Assembly (NCBI GenBank): GCA_902492455.1
Contig: CABULH010000006.1
Span: 1-64,000 of the forward strand
Direction of reading: 5' to 3'
Length of the DNA: 64,000 nucleotides
DNA from: an uncultured Oscillospiraceae bacterium
GTDB lineage: Bacteria; Bacillota; Clostridia; Oscillospirales; Acutalibacteraceae
The notes under the pieces were generated by a model. That model saw only the letters and a list, made by a program, of their open reading frames with translations, did no database searches and was not told the DNA's origin. A program made the translations under genes and the position numbers. Below, one piece after another: positions 18,239 through 25,695 of this stretch; position 1 is the stretch's first letter, and each line of letters begins with the position of its first letter.

Positions 18239-19903
18239 TCAGTTCGCGCTCCTTTGGCGCCGCATGGAGACCACCGCGCACATCAGTACCAAGCCCGCCA
18301 AAACACAGACGGACAGCATAACCGGCGTACAGCGGGTGTCGCCAGTATTGGGAATGGCGGGATTCTTCTGCTTGGAGAACATAATGGATTTAAGGGCGAC
18401 GTTCCCACTCGTCTGGATTTCATCATTAAGATCGAGACGAATCTGGGTAACCGTTCCCTTCCAGAGCGAATTTTGCGACATGTCTACCGTGTACGTCACG
18501 AAATCTCCGCTGCGGCTGACCTCTATGAGCGCCGTCTTGTCCAAAGACATCTCGGTAAACTTATCAGTGACGAAGTAGAGGGTCATGTAGCTGATATCCG
18601 CGTCCACCTTAGCGGTAATATGAAGGAATTTGTAGCGGTCGGCGTCGACCCCCAGGCCATAGGGAGAGAGAATGAAAGGATCCATGCCGCCATAGACAGC
18701 GGTTGTCGCGCCATTCTTGGTTTCATAGGAGGCCAGATCGTGGGTAATTGAAAAACCAGCGTTGCCTTTGCTGAAGTCGTAGACGATAGCTTCCTGCTTG
18801 ACAGAGGAAGGCCGGGTGCCGGTAAACTTAATCGACTGGATGGAGACCGTACCGCTGTCGGTCGTGTTATCGCTCAGGTCAAGGCGGATCAGCTTAATCG
18901 TGTCTTTCCAAGCTGCATGGGAGGACATATCCACCACATACTCGCTGTAACCGGTTTCATTCGGTGTCGTGGAGAAAGTGACGCATTTATCCCCGGTGAT
19001 ATCGTCCTTGCTGGCTACCGCGAAATAAACCTGCATGGCGTTAGCCGGGCTTGCGTTCTTCATACGGATCACCATATAACGGTATTCCGCCGGGATGCTG
19101 GTCTCTCCGGATACGATAAAGGAATCCAAGCCGGTGATAGAGGCTTTCAGCGCACCGCTTTCCATGCCGACGGTGCAAGCGTTGAAAGCATTTTCACCTG
19201 CCCAGCCCTGCTGATCCTGAGAGAAATCGAACAGCACACATTTTTCCTCTTCCTTACTTTCAGCGGAACTATCCGGCGTCTGGGAAGGCTCTATGGAACT
19301 ATCTCCGCCGCTATCCTGAGAACTGTTTTGAGAATCGTCTTGAGAGTTGTCTGGCGCGTTAGGATCAGTAGAGGAAAAAATCATGCTTTTGATATAGATG
19401 TTGCCCTCATGGTCAGTCGATGTGCCAGGGGCGAAAAGATCAAAACGCAGATAGGTGATGGTGTGGGTCCAGTAGCTGTTATACATGTCCACCACATAGG
19501 TCTTGAACTCTGTGTCGCCAGCGCTTACGGCCACGTCCACCCGTTCGGCTCCATCAATTTCATGCACCACCGTGTCCCCGTCCTTGGTGCGGAAATAAAA
19601 ACTCATGCCAGTGGAATCCGTACCGTTCATCATCGTTAGAATCAGATAACGGTTGCTGGCTGGGACCGCCACTTCAGCATTGATAATCGGCGTTTTGCCG
19701 TTCACCACCGCTACCAACGAGTTGTCAACAGAGGCGTCATTGGTAAGTCCCACATCCAGTGTGCTGATGTTCCAACTGCTCCCCGCCGTCATGTCTACCG
19801 AATAGTCGGCGGAGGTATCGGCTGCGAAAGCGAACATCCCCGTAGCGCTCAGAAGCAGCGCGGCTGTAAGATAGAATGGCAGCAGTTTCTTTCCGATTTT
19901 CAT
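18239..19903 (-). CDS. Wall-anchored protein with three carbohydrate-binding-like repeats and an IPNTG sorting signal
   Basis: A 554-residue exported protein. A signal peptide (ending near FAFAADTSA) is followed by three repeats of about 140-150 residues, each with the signature VDM(S/Y)...W...I..(I/L)R(L/F)DL (YVVDMYNSYW, YVVDMSSHAAW, YTVDMSQNSLW). An acidic Ser/Gln/Asp-rich linker separates repeats one and two. The C-terminus has NPAIPNTGD, a hydrophobic helix and a basic RRQRSAN tail, which is a sortase signal with Ile in place of the usual Leu of LPXTG. The repeats look like beta-sandwich carbohydrate-binding modules, but I cannot name a family. Placed between the sugar isomerases and the importer, it probably captures glycan at the wall. 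A small GC hairpin (19930-19944) precedes the gene. Confidence 0.75.
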   Translation of the reverse strand: MKIGKKLLPFYLTAALLLSATGMFAFAADTSADYSVDMTAGSSWNISTLDVGLTNDASVDNSLVAVVNGKTPIINAEVAVPASNRYLILTMMNGTDSTGMSFYFRTKDGDTVVHEIDGAERVDVAVSAGDTEFKTYVVDMYNSYWTHTITYLRFDLFAPGTSTDHEGNIYIKSMIFSSTDPNAPDNSQDDSQNSSQDSGGDSSIEPSQTPDSSAESKEEEKCVLFDFSQDQQGWAGENAFNACTVGMESGALKASITGLDSFIVSGETSIPAEYRYMVIRMKNASPANAMQVYFAVASKDDITGDKCVTFSTTPNETGYSEYVVDMSSHAAWKDTIKLIRLDLSDNTTDSGTVSIQSIKFTGTRPSSVKQEAIVYDFSKGNAGFSITHDLASYETKNGATTAVYGGMDPFILSPYGLGVDADRYKFLHITAKVDADISYMTLYFVTDKFTEMSLDKTALIEVSRSGDFVTYTVDMSQNSLWKGTVTQIRLDLNDEIQTSGNVALKSIMFSKQKNPAIPNTGDTRCTPVMLSVCVLAGLVLMCAVVSMRRQRSAN

Positions 19904-19929
19904 TATTCGATCCTCCTATTCTATATTGA

Positions 19930-19944
19930 GGGGCGCCTCGCCCC
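19930..19944 (-). other. Small GC hairpin in the operon
   Basis: GGGGCG and CGCCCC pair around a three-base loop between the epimerase stop and the wall-protein ribosome site. It has no clear T-run, so it is probably an mRNA processing or stability element. Confidence 0.35.
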
Positions 19945-19953
19945 AATGATCCA

Positions 19954-20844
19954 TTAGGCAACGGGATATTTTTCCAGCATCCCGCGAGTGAAACGCAGCA
20001 GATAACGAGCCTCCTCGTCCAATGCGGCCTCGGATCCGTCTCCTATTAGCGGCCGCCAGGTTTTGATGCTCCTGCCGACCTCACCGCCCATGAGCACAAA
20101 CGGTTCGGAAACAATATTTCCTTTATACCCGATATCCTGCAGGGCACCGAACACCTCGTCCCAGTCAATATGCCCCCGTCCGGGAACGGTGCGGTTGTTT
20201 TCGCCGGTATGGAAATGCCGCATTCGTTTGCCCACCAGGCGAATGGCGTCCCCGATACTCTTTTCCTCTATGTTCATATGGTAAGTATCCAAATGCACGC
20301 CGATGTTCGGGCTGTCCACCAATTCGGTATAAGCAATTGCCTCAGCAGCGGTATTTATCAGCACCGATTCAAAGCGATTGACCGCCTCCACGCAGATGGT
20401 GACGCCGCTCTCCTCCGCCTCCTTCATCACCTGTCGCATGGAGTCCACGCTATAGTTCAGCAATTCCGCCTTTTCCTGTGGCCCCAGGATCATATCGGTG
20501 GCACCCCAGGCGGCATAGGTCACCCCGGAAAAAAGTTCACCGCCCATCACCTGAATTTTATAAACGATGTCCTTAAGGTATTGCACTCCCCGTGCCCGGA
20601 CCTCCGGATCCCTGTTGGCAATGTCATAATGAGGATCAAGCCCCAAGCTGTAGGACAACTCCACCCCGCAGGAATCCGCCAGCCGCCGGATATCCCTCAG
20701 TCTTTCATCCGGAATATCCAACAGCGGCTGTGCCTGGAATTCCAGTATATCATAGCCGAGCTCCGCCGCCTTGCGGATATATTTTCCATAATCCGCATCC
20801 CATTTTGTTTCCCAAAAATTCATAAAAATACCGAGTTTGTTCAT
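19954..20844 (-). CDS. Sugar epimerase of the psicose/tagatose 3-epimerase family
   Basis: A 296-residue TIM-barrel protein close in length and layout to D-psicose (allulose) 3-epimerases. The four metal ligands can be placed: Glu in ICVEAVNRFE, Asp in VHLDTYHMN, His in RHFHTGENNR and Glu in NIVSEPF. The family interconverts ketoses at C3 using a divalent metal. The opening LGIFMNFWETKWDADYGKYI also matches that group. It follows the isomerase-like gene by about 50 bases, so it probably works on the ketose formed by an isomerase. The true substrate is unknown. Confidence 0.85.
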   Translation of the reverse strand: MNKLGIFMNFWETKWDADYGKYIRKAAELGYDILEFQAQPLLDIPDERLRDIRRLADSCGVELSYSLGLDPHYDIANRDPEVRARGVQYLKDIVYKIQVMGGELFSGVTYAAWGATDMILGPQEKAELLNYSVDSMRQVMKEAEESGVTICVEAVNRFESVLINTAAEAIAYTELVDSPNIGVHLDTYHMNIEEKSIGDAIRLVGKRMRHFHTGENNRTVPGRGHIDWDEVFGALQDIGYKGNIVSEPFVLMGGEVGRSIKTWRPLIGDGSEAALDEEARYLLRFTRGMLEKYPVA

Positions 20845-20895
20845 AGCCTATCGCTCCCCTCTTTTTGTTAGAGAAATTTTGCTGCACACTATGTA

Positions 20896-22293
20896 TTACA
20901 CCCTATCCAAATCGTAGCCGAGATAATTGATCAGCGCCTCCTGAACCGCTTCGGCAACATGGCCTTTCGTCAAACAGACATGATGCCGGAAGCCGTTGGT
21001 TCCCATATATTTCAGCAGCCCCTGCACATTGTCCTTTTTGAGTACGATGCCACTGCCGAAAAACGCCTCCTCGATGGGATCCTCAGTCAGCTCTCCCTCG
21101 CTAACAAAAGCACACAGCCGCCCAGCCTCGGTGCGCAGGCTGCCAAAGGTCACTGGACCGGGCGCGATTTGCACCTTGTTAACTCCCACGCCGCTGCCTT
21201 CGCCAAAGCTCTTGCGGAACATCAGGTGCTCGATGGTCACCCCTTTCCCCTTGGTCATGGAAATCGGCACCGGACCGCAGTGGAAAAGGATGCAGCGGTC
21301 AGGGTCAGTGCCATAGTTATTGTTAACATCCAGCAGCATGGCAGGGTGCGCCGCAGCCAGCAGAATTGCCCGTGTCATGACCGTGTTGTTAACATCCAAC
21401 TCGCAGGAGGCTGCGATCCCTCGCTCATTGAGATCACACAGCACCAGGCAGGGCGCCACCCCAAAGGTAGTCTCAAATTCGTTCCAGCAGCGCAGGGCGA
21501 TACCCTGGAGATCGTATTCCTGGATGAGATCGTCCACCACCACGCCGATACGGGCGATAGTCTCAAGCTTGTGCGGCGGGAAGCTGCCGAAATCTGTTAT
21601 ACGCAAATAATCCGCTGTTTTCTGTTCCACACGCTCAGCGCCAGCCTGCTCCATTCGGGCAAAAACCTCTGAGAGATCAATGGTCTCTACATTGACGCCC
21701 ACACCCTGCATGGCAATTTCATCGAAGCGGACAGTCTTAAAAGCCGTGGTGCGGGCGCCGATTGCTCCGATATTGAAACGCTTCATACCGTTAACCACTC
21801 GGCAGACCGCCGCAAATTTTTCGATATGCGCCGCAAATTCCGGATCCGTAGGATTGCAGGCAAAGGGCTCGAACAGGGTATAACGCAGCTTATGCTGCCG
21901 GAGCACGTTACACATAGCGATTTTGCCGCACACCGCGTCTCTCCGGTGTGTAAAATCCATTTTTCCCGCTTCATCCCGATAAGCTTCCACCAGAATGGGA
22001 ACATTGCAGTTCTCCAGTGCCACCATTGCCCCGTTTTCATCACCGAAATTAGGCAGGCAGAGAATCACTCCCTGAAATTCGCCCCGATGCTCCTCTAAAA
22101 AGGCTGCATATCGTTTTCCCTCCTGGATCGTTTCCACCGCACCGTACCGCGTCATCTCCTCGTCCGCCATCAGATACCCGTACCCGGCGTCGGTGACCGC
22201 CTGGGCCAGCTCTCGTCTGGCATCGGCAATCAATTCCCCCGGAAAAAAACCGCGATTTCCGAAATAAAGAGCAAAGGTCACTTCTTTATTCAT
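20896..22293 (-). CDS. L-fucose/L-arabinose isomerase-like protein
   Basis: A 465-residue protein of the fucose/arabinose isomerase superfamily: an N-terminal Rossmann-like half (VTFALYFGNRGFFPGELI...), a middle segment CRVVNGMKRFNIGAIGARTT and a C-terminal isomerase domain with the metal and substrate region (GIALRCWNEFETTFGVAPC, MLLDVNNNYGTDPD). Members convert aldoses to ketoses, but this outer branch also contains proteins of unknown activity. It is the first gene of the operon, behind a consensus promoter, with AGGAGG before its ATG. It probably feeds the epimerase gene next to it. Confidence 0.8.
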   Translation of the reverse strand: MNKEVTFALYFGNRGFFPGELIADARRELAQAVTDAGYGYLMADEEMTRYGAVETIQEGKRYAAFLEEHRGEFQGVILCLPNFGDENGAMVALENCNVPILVEAYRDEAGKMDFTHRRDAVCGKIAMCNVLRQHKLRYTLFEPFACNPTDPEFAAHIEKFAAVCRVVNGMKRFNIGAIGARTTAFKTVRFDEIAMQGVGVNVETIDLSEVFARMEQAGAERVEQKTADYLRITDFGSFPPHKLETIARIGVVVDDLIQEYDLQGIALRCWNEFETTFGVAPCLVLCDLNERGIAASCELDVNNTVMTRAILLAAAHPAMLLDVNNNYGTDPDRCILFHCGPVPISMTKGKGVTIEHLMFRKSFGEGSGVGVNKVQIAPGPVTFGSLRTEAGRLCAFVSEGELTEDPIEEAFFGSGIVLKKDNVQGLLKYMGTNGFRHHVCLTKGHVAEAVQEALINYLGYDLDRV

Positions 22294-22329
22294 AATAAAT
22301 CCTCCTCAATACGCAAGTAATTTTTGTTT

Positions 22330-22389
22330 CATTAACGATAATGTAACTACAACGCTATTATAGCTGTTGATTTTTAAAATGTCAACAGC
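22330..22389 (-). promoter_or_regulatory. Consensus promoter and operators of the glycan operon
   Basis: On the minus strand TTGACA (22385-22380) and TATAAT (22361-22356) lie exactly 17 bases apart, a perfect sigma-A promoter. CATTAACGATAATG (22330-22343) is a near-perfect palindrome with a central CG, the form of LacI-family operators, placed just after the start point. A second inverted repeat, GCTGTTGA (22363-22370) and TCAACAGC (22382-22389), spans the -35 and spacer. The divergent lacI-family gene is the natural repressor. Its binding here is inferred. Confidence 0.8.
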
Positions 22390-22476
22390 ATTTTGTTGAT
22401 TTTTTATTTTGAATTATGCAATATACTAATTCTATAGCATTTTTCTCTATTGCTTTCCTGTAATTCTCCCTTATAT

Positions 22477-22504
22477 GCTTGACTTTACAGGGGTTTATGT
22501 TACA
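22477..22504 (+). promoter_or_regulatory. Likely promoter of the lacI-family gene
   Basis: TTGACT followed by TACATT after about 16 bases on the plus strand, roughly 30 bases before the ribosome site GGAGGGG of the regulator. The -10 is a moderate match only. Confidence 0.4.
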
Positions 22505-22536
22505 TTATTGATATAGTTTTTCGAATTGGAGGGGAA

Positions 22537-22572
22537 ATGCTATCAGAAAGGCAAAGACCAGACGCAAGGTGA
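22537..22572 (+). CDS. Possible 11-residue leader peptide before lacI
   Basis: ATG at 22537 follows GGAGGGG closely and opens MLSERQRPDAR, ending in a TGA that overlaps the GTG of the regulator (GTGA). The regulator itself lacks a good ribosome site, so coupling is plausible. It could also be chance, with the true regulator start at a rare codon near 22542. Confidence 0.35.
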   Translation: MLSERQRPDAR

Positions 22573-23570
22573 CGCTCAACGATATCGCCGTGCGCACCAA
22601 TTTTTCCGTCAACACCGTGTCGCACGCCCTGCGGGGGGAAAGCGACATTTCTATCTCCACGAGGGATTATATCCGTCAGGTTGCTCTGGAGATGGGCTAT
22701 ATCGGTAATTCGCTGGCCGGTACTCTGCGCACCGGACAGAGCCGGATCGTGGCGGTGATTATCCCGGATATCGCCAACCTGTATTTTTCCATTATGGTGA
22801 AATTGCTTGAGCTGCGGTTACAGCAGGACGGTTATTCCATCCTGGTAATGAATACGGAAGAAAATGTGGATCGGGAGGTAGAGGCCGTTCGCGCAGCGCT
22901 TCGGTTCAATGTGGACGGTATTATCATTACCCCTACGCAGAAGAGTACCCAGGCCATTGAACTGATGAAGAATAATCATATCCCATTTGTGTTGCTGGGG
23001 CGCTGGTTTGAAGGCCGACATTACGAAAGCGTGTCCCCTGACGATTTCCAATGTGGCTATCTAGCCACCGAACATCTGCTTTCGCTCGGTCACCGTCGCC
23101 TGCTGCTGCTCAACGGCCCGGACTGCATCTCATCCTCGCAGGAGCGCGCCGCGGGCTTTATAGAGGCACTTCGCTGCGCTGGGGTGCCAGAGACGGATGC
23201 CACGATTCATCCGCTAAACGCTATCGACAACACCACCGGTGGGGATTTGTGTCAATACATACAAGATATCAAGTCTTTCACAGGACTGATTACTTTTAGC
23301 GATCTACTAGCCTGGCAAGTCATCCAAACACTGCAAGATCATCATCTCCGCGTACCGCATGATGTTTCCCTGGTCAGTATCGATAACATCCAATCTCATA
23401 TGTCGATTCCTTTTCCTCTGACCACGGTGGACACGGCTAAGGAAGAACTGGCACAGACACTGGTGGAATCTCTCTTCCGCCTAATGAGAGAAGGCTTTAC
23501 CCGAACTAGTCATATTACCTTGACCCCGACTTTAGTTATACGTGGCTCTACGCTGCCCTATCACGCATAA
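22569..23570 (+). CDS. LacI-family transcriptional regulator
   Basis: A 333-residue protein with the LacI HTH at the N-terminus (LNDIAVRTNFSVNTVSHALR) and a periplasmic-binding-protein-like sensor domain (VAVIIPDIANLYFSIM, FNVDGIIITPT, CGYLATEHLLSLGHRRLLL). The only start codon in this frame is GTG at 22569, with a poor ribosome site. A good site (GGAGGGGAA) lies 30 bases earlier in front of a different frame: an ATG at 22537 opens an 11-codon reading frame whose TGA overlaps the GTG. Translation may therefore be coupled to a leader peptide. It is divergent from the glycan operon, which it probably represses until a sugar signal binds. Confidence 0.88.
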   Translation: MTLNDIAVRTNFSVNTVSHALRGESDISISTRDYIRQVALEMGYIGNSLAGTLRTGQSRIVAVIIPDIANLYFSIMVKLLELRLQQDGYSILVMNTEENVDREVEAVRAALRFNVDGIIITPTQKSTQAIELMKNNHIPFVLLGRWFEGRHYESVSPDDFQCGYLATEHLLSLGHRRLLLLNGPDCISSSQERAAGFIEALRCAGVPETDATIHPLNAIDNTTGGDLCQYIQDIKSFTGLITFSDLLAWQVIQTLQDHHLRVPHDVSLVSIDNIQSHMSIPFPLTTVDTAKEELAQTLVESLFRLMREGFTRTSHITLTPTLVIRGSTLPYHA

Positions 23571-23638
23571 ATATGTATTGAATATATGATGCTGTTTCGA
23601 ACAAAGTCTTTATTATGTCTATTACACCAAAACTTACA

Positions 23639-23687
23639 CCAAAACATCCGAAAGCTCGTATCGGCATGCGGCTTTCGGGTGTTTTGG
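23639..23687. terminator. Terminator after the lacI-family gene
   Basis: Seventeen-base arms (CCAAAACATCCGAAAGC and GCTTTCGGGTGTTTTGG, one G-U pair) lie 70 bases past the stop. A 12-base tandem repeat (TTACACCAAAAC twice, 23622-23645) overlaps its left arm. The stretch 23571-24180 has no gene that I can support; it holds this and one more terminator. Confidence 0.7.
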
Positions 23688-24009
23688 TCTTCTGATGGAA
23701 CTTGCCTGTGTCACTGTATGTGCAGCCAGCTGCCGGATGCGCTTCCCCAGATTCTCGGCCGATGAACTGGCCGCCGCTTACCAAAGATGGTTTATGTGAT
23801 CTGTCGGATAAACAGTATGGCACAGACGGATTCTGCTACCCGATAGGAAGCCATGCAACGAACCATAATCAAACAGATAGATATTAGAATCTGGTATCAT
23901 GTTCTAAGGAAATGACTTAAGGCCCTTGTACTCCGCCGACATTGGGGATTCCGACGCAAAGAGATCGAACGCTTTTCCGAAAAATACGACAGGCTCGACA
24001 GAAATTATC

Positions 24010-24059
24010 AAAAGGATGAACCCACACCGTGCGCAACGGTGCGGGTTCATCCTTTTTTG
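24010..24059. terminator. Strong hairpin terminator upstream of malQ
   Basis: AAAAGGATGAACCC pairs with GGGTTCATCCTTTT, and an inner CACCGT/ACGGTG stem closes a five-base loop (one mismatch between the stems), followed by TTTT. It insulates the malQ operon from transcription coming from the left. Confidence 0.75.
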
Positions 24060-24136
24060 CGTAACTATAAGGCATACAGGGCCAGTAGGAATCGGGCTCA
24101 TCGGCTTCGATTTTACATAATTTAAGCTTTCTCACA

Positions 24137-24168
24137 TATCCTAAACCAAAATCGTCAACAATAGGATA
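24137..24168 (+). promoter_or_regulatory. Inverted repeat in the malQ leader
   Basis: TATCCTA (24137-24143) and TAGGATA (24162-24168) are perfect complements 18 bases apart, directly before malQ. It may be an operator or an mRNA stem. I could not place a convincing promoter here, only a weak TTTACA-like box near 24110. Confidence 0.3.
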
Positions 24169-24180
24169 CGACAAAAGGCG

Positions 24181-25674
24181 GTGTTAAATTTGCAGGAACG
24201 ATTGACCCGCGGCGCAGGAATCCTGCTGCCCATCAGCAGCCTGCCGTCGCCCTACGGCATAGGCACGCTGGGAGCGGATGCCCATGACTTTGTGAACTAT
24301 CTCAAGCTAGCCGGGCAGACCTATTGGCAGGTACTGCCGCTGGGACCTACAAGCTATGGCGACAGCCCGTATCAGTCCTTCTCCGCCTTCGCGGGCAACC
24401 CTTATTTTATTGATCTGGATTTGCTGCGGCAGCAAGGTCTGCTGCGGCAGGACGAACTTAAGCACATGGAGGAACCCGTCGATGCGGCTTTCGTAGATTA
24501 TCGGGCGCTCTATCTGACGCGTCTGCCGCTGCTGCGCCGGGCCTATGGCCGCTTCCGTCCTGATGTGGAGAGCTACTCTTCCTTCTGCCGGGAAAACCAT
24601 TTCTGGTTGGAGGATTACGCCCTGTTCATGGCCTTGAAGGAGGAAAATGATGGGCGGGAGTGGCTGCGTTGGGAAGAGCCGCTTCGGCAGCGCCGGGAAA
24701 CGGCGCTGAACGCTGCGCGCAGCCGGCTGGCAGCCGACATCGATTTTTGGAAATTCTGTCAGTATCAGTTTTATTGTCAGTGGCGGAGCCTGCGGCATTA
24801 TGCAGCCTCCCAAGGTATCCGGCTCATCGGAGACATGCCCTTGTATGTAGCGCAGGACAGCGCCGACGTTTGGGCGCATCCCGATCTGTTCCAGCTAGAC
24901 GAAACAGGATATCCTGTTCGGGTGGCGGGCGTGCCCCCCGATTTATTTTCTGCCTCCGGGCAGCGATGGGGAAACCCGCTGTATGACTGGAAACGGCTGG
25001 AGGAAAGCGGCTTCGCGTGGTGGCGGCGTCGGATGGAGATGAACGCTGCTCGCTTTGATATCACCCGCATCGATCATTTCATCGGCATCGCCCGGTATTA
25101 TGCTATTCCAGCTTCCTGTGAGACGGCGGTAAAAGGCCGCTGGGTGAAGGGTCCGGGGAAAAAGCTGACGGATGTACTGGATGAAGCGGCAGGGAGCAGC
25201 CGGATTCTCGCGGAGGATTTGGGCGTGCTGCATCCCACGGTCAAAAGGCTATTGGAAAGATGCGGCTATCCGGGAATGAAGGTCCTGCTTTTCGCCTTTG
25301 ACAACGGCGCGGATAATGATCATTTGCCGCACCGTTATCAGCAGAATCAGGCGGTATACGGCGGTACGCATGATAATGAAACCATCGCCGGCTATTGCGC
25401 CCGCTGCACCGATGCGGAACTGCGCTTCCTGATGGACTACCTTGGCGCACAGCAGCGGAGGGATATTCCGCAGGCCATGATACGCGCAGCCTATGCCAGC
25501 GTAGCGGATCTGGCTATTTTTCAAGCACAGGATTTGCTTGAGTTGGACAACACCACCCGCATGAACGAGCCCTCCACCACGGGAGGGAATTGGCGGTGGC
25601 GCCTGCTTCCCGGACAACTTACCGCGGAACTGGCACAACGACTGCGGACGCTGGCAGCCTTGTTCGAACGATAA
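24181..25674 (+). CDS. malQ: 4-alpha-glucanotransferase (GH77, amylomaltase)
   Basis: A 497-residue cytoplasmic enzyme that moves alpha-1,4-glucan segments between maltodextrins. Family blocks are clear: GILLPISSLPSPYGIGTLG at the start, TRIDHFIGIARYYAIP with the catalytic Asp, ILAEDLGVL with the acid/base Glu, and YGGTHDNETIAGYC with the third Asp. The length is normal for GH77. The start is GTG at 24181, or TTG at 24190, which has better spacing from AAAGGCGG. It opens an operon with glycogen phosphorylase and a maltodextrin importer, so it lengthens or shortens dextrins for phosphorolysis. Confidence 0.95.
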   Translation: MLNLQERLTRGAGILLPISSLPSPYGIGTLGADAHDFVNYLKLAGQTYWQVLPLGPTSYGDSPYQSFSAFAGNPYFIDLDLLRQQGLLRQDELKHMEEPVDAAFVDYRALYLTRLPLLRRAYGRFRPDVESYSSFCRENHFWLEDYALFMALKEENDGREWLRWEEPLRQRRETALNAARSRLAADIDFWKFCQYQFYCQWRSLRHYAASQGIRLIGDMPLYVAQDSADVWAHPDLFQLDETGYPVRVAGVPPDLFSASGQRWGNPLYDWKRLEESGFAWWRRRMEMNAARFDITRIDHFIGIARYYAIPASCETAVKGRWVKGPGKKLTDVLDEAAGSSRILAEDLGVLHPTVKRLLERCGYPGMKVLLFAFDNGADNDHLPHRYQQNQAVYGGTHDNETIAGYCARCTDAELRFLMDYLGAQQRRDIPQAMIRAAYASVADLAIFQAQDLLELDNTTRMNEPSTTGGNWRWRLLPGQLTAELAQRLRTLAALFER

Positions 25675-25695
25675 TGAAAAAGGACGGGAACACGT

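Noticed and set aside
23571..24180. Small genes in the gap before malQ
   Set aside because: Short frames here only read through two terminator hairpins and a 12-base tandem repeat, with no ribosome sites or known motifs.
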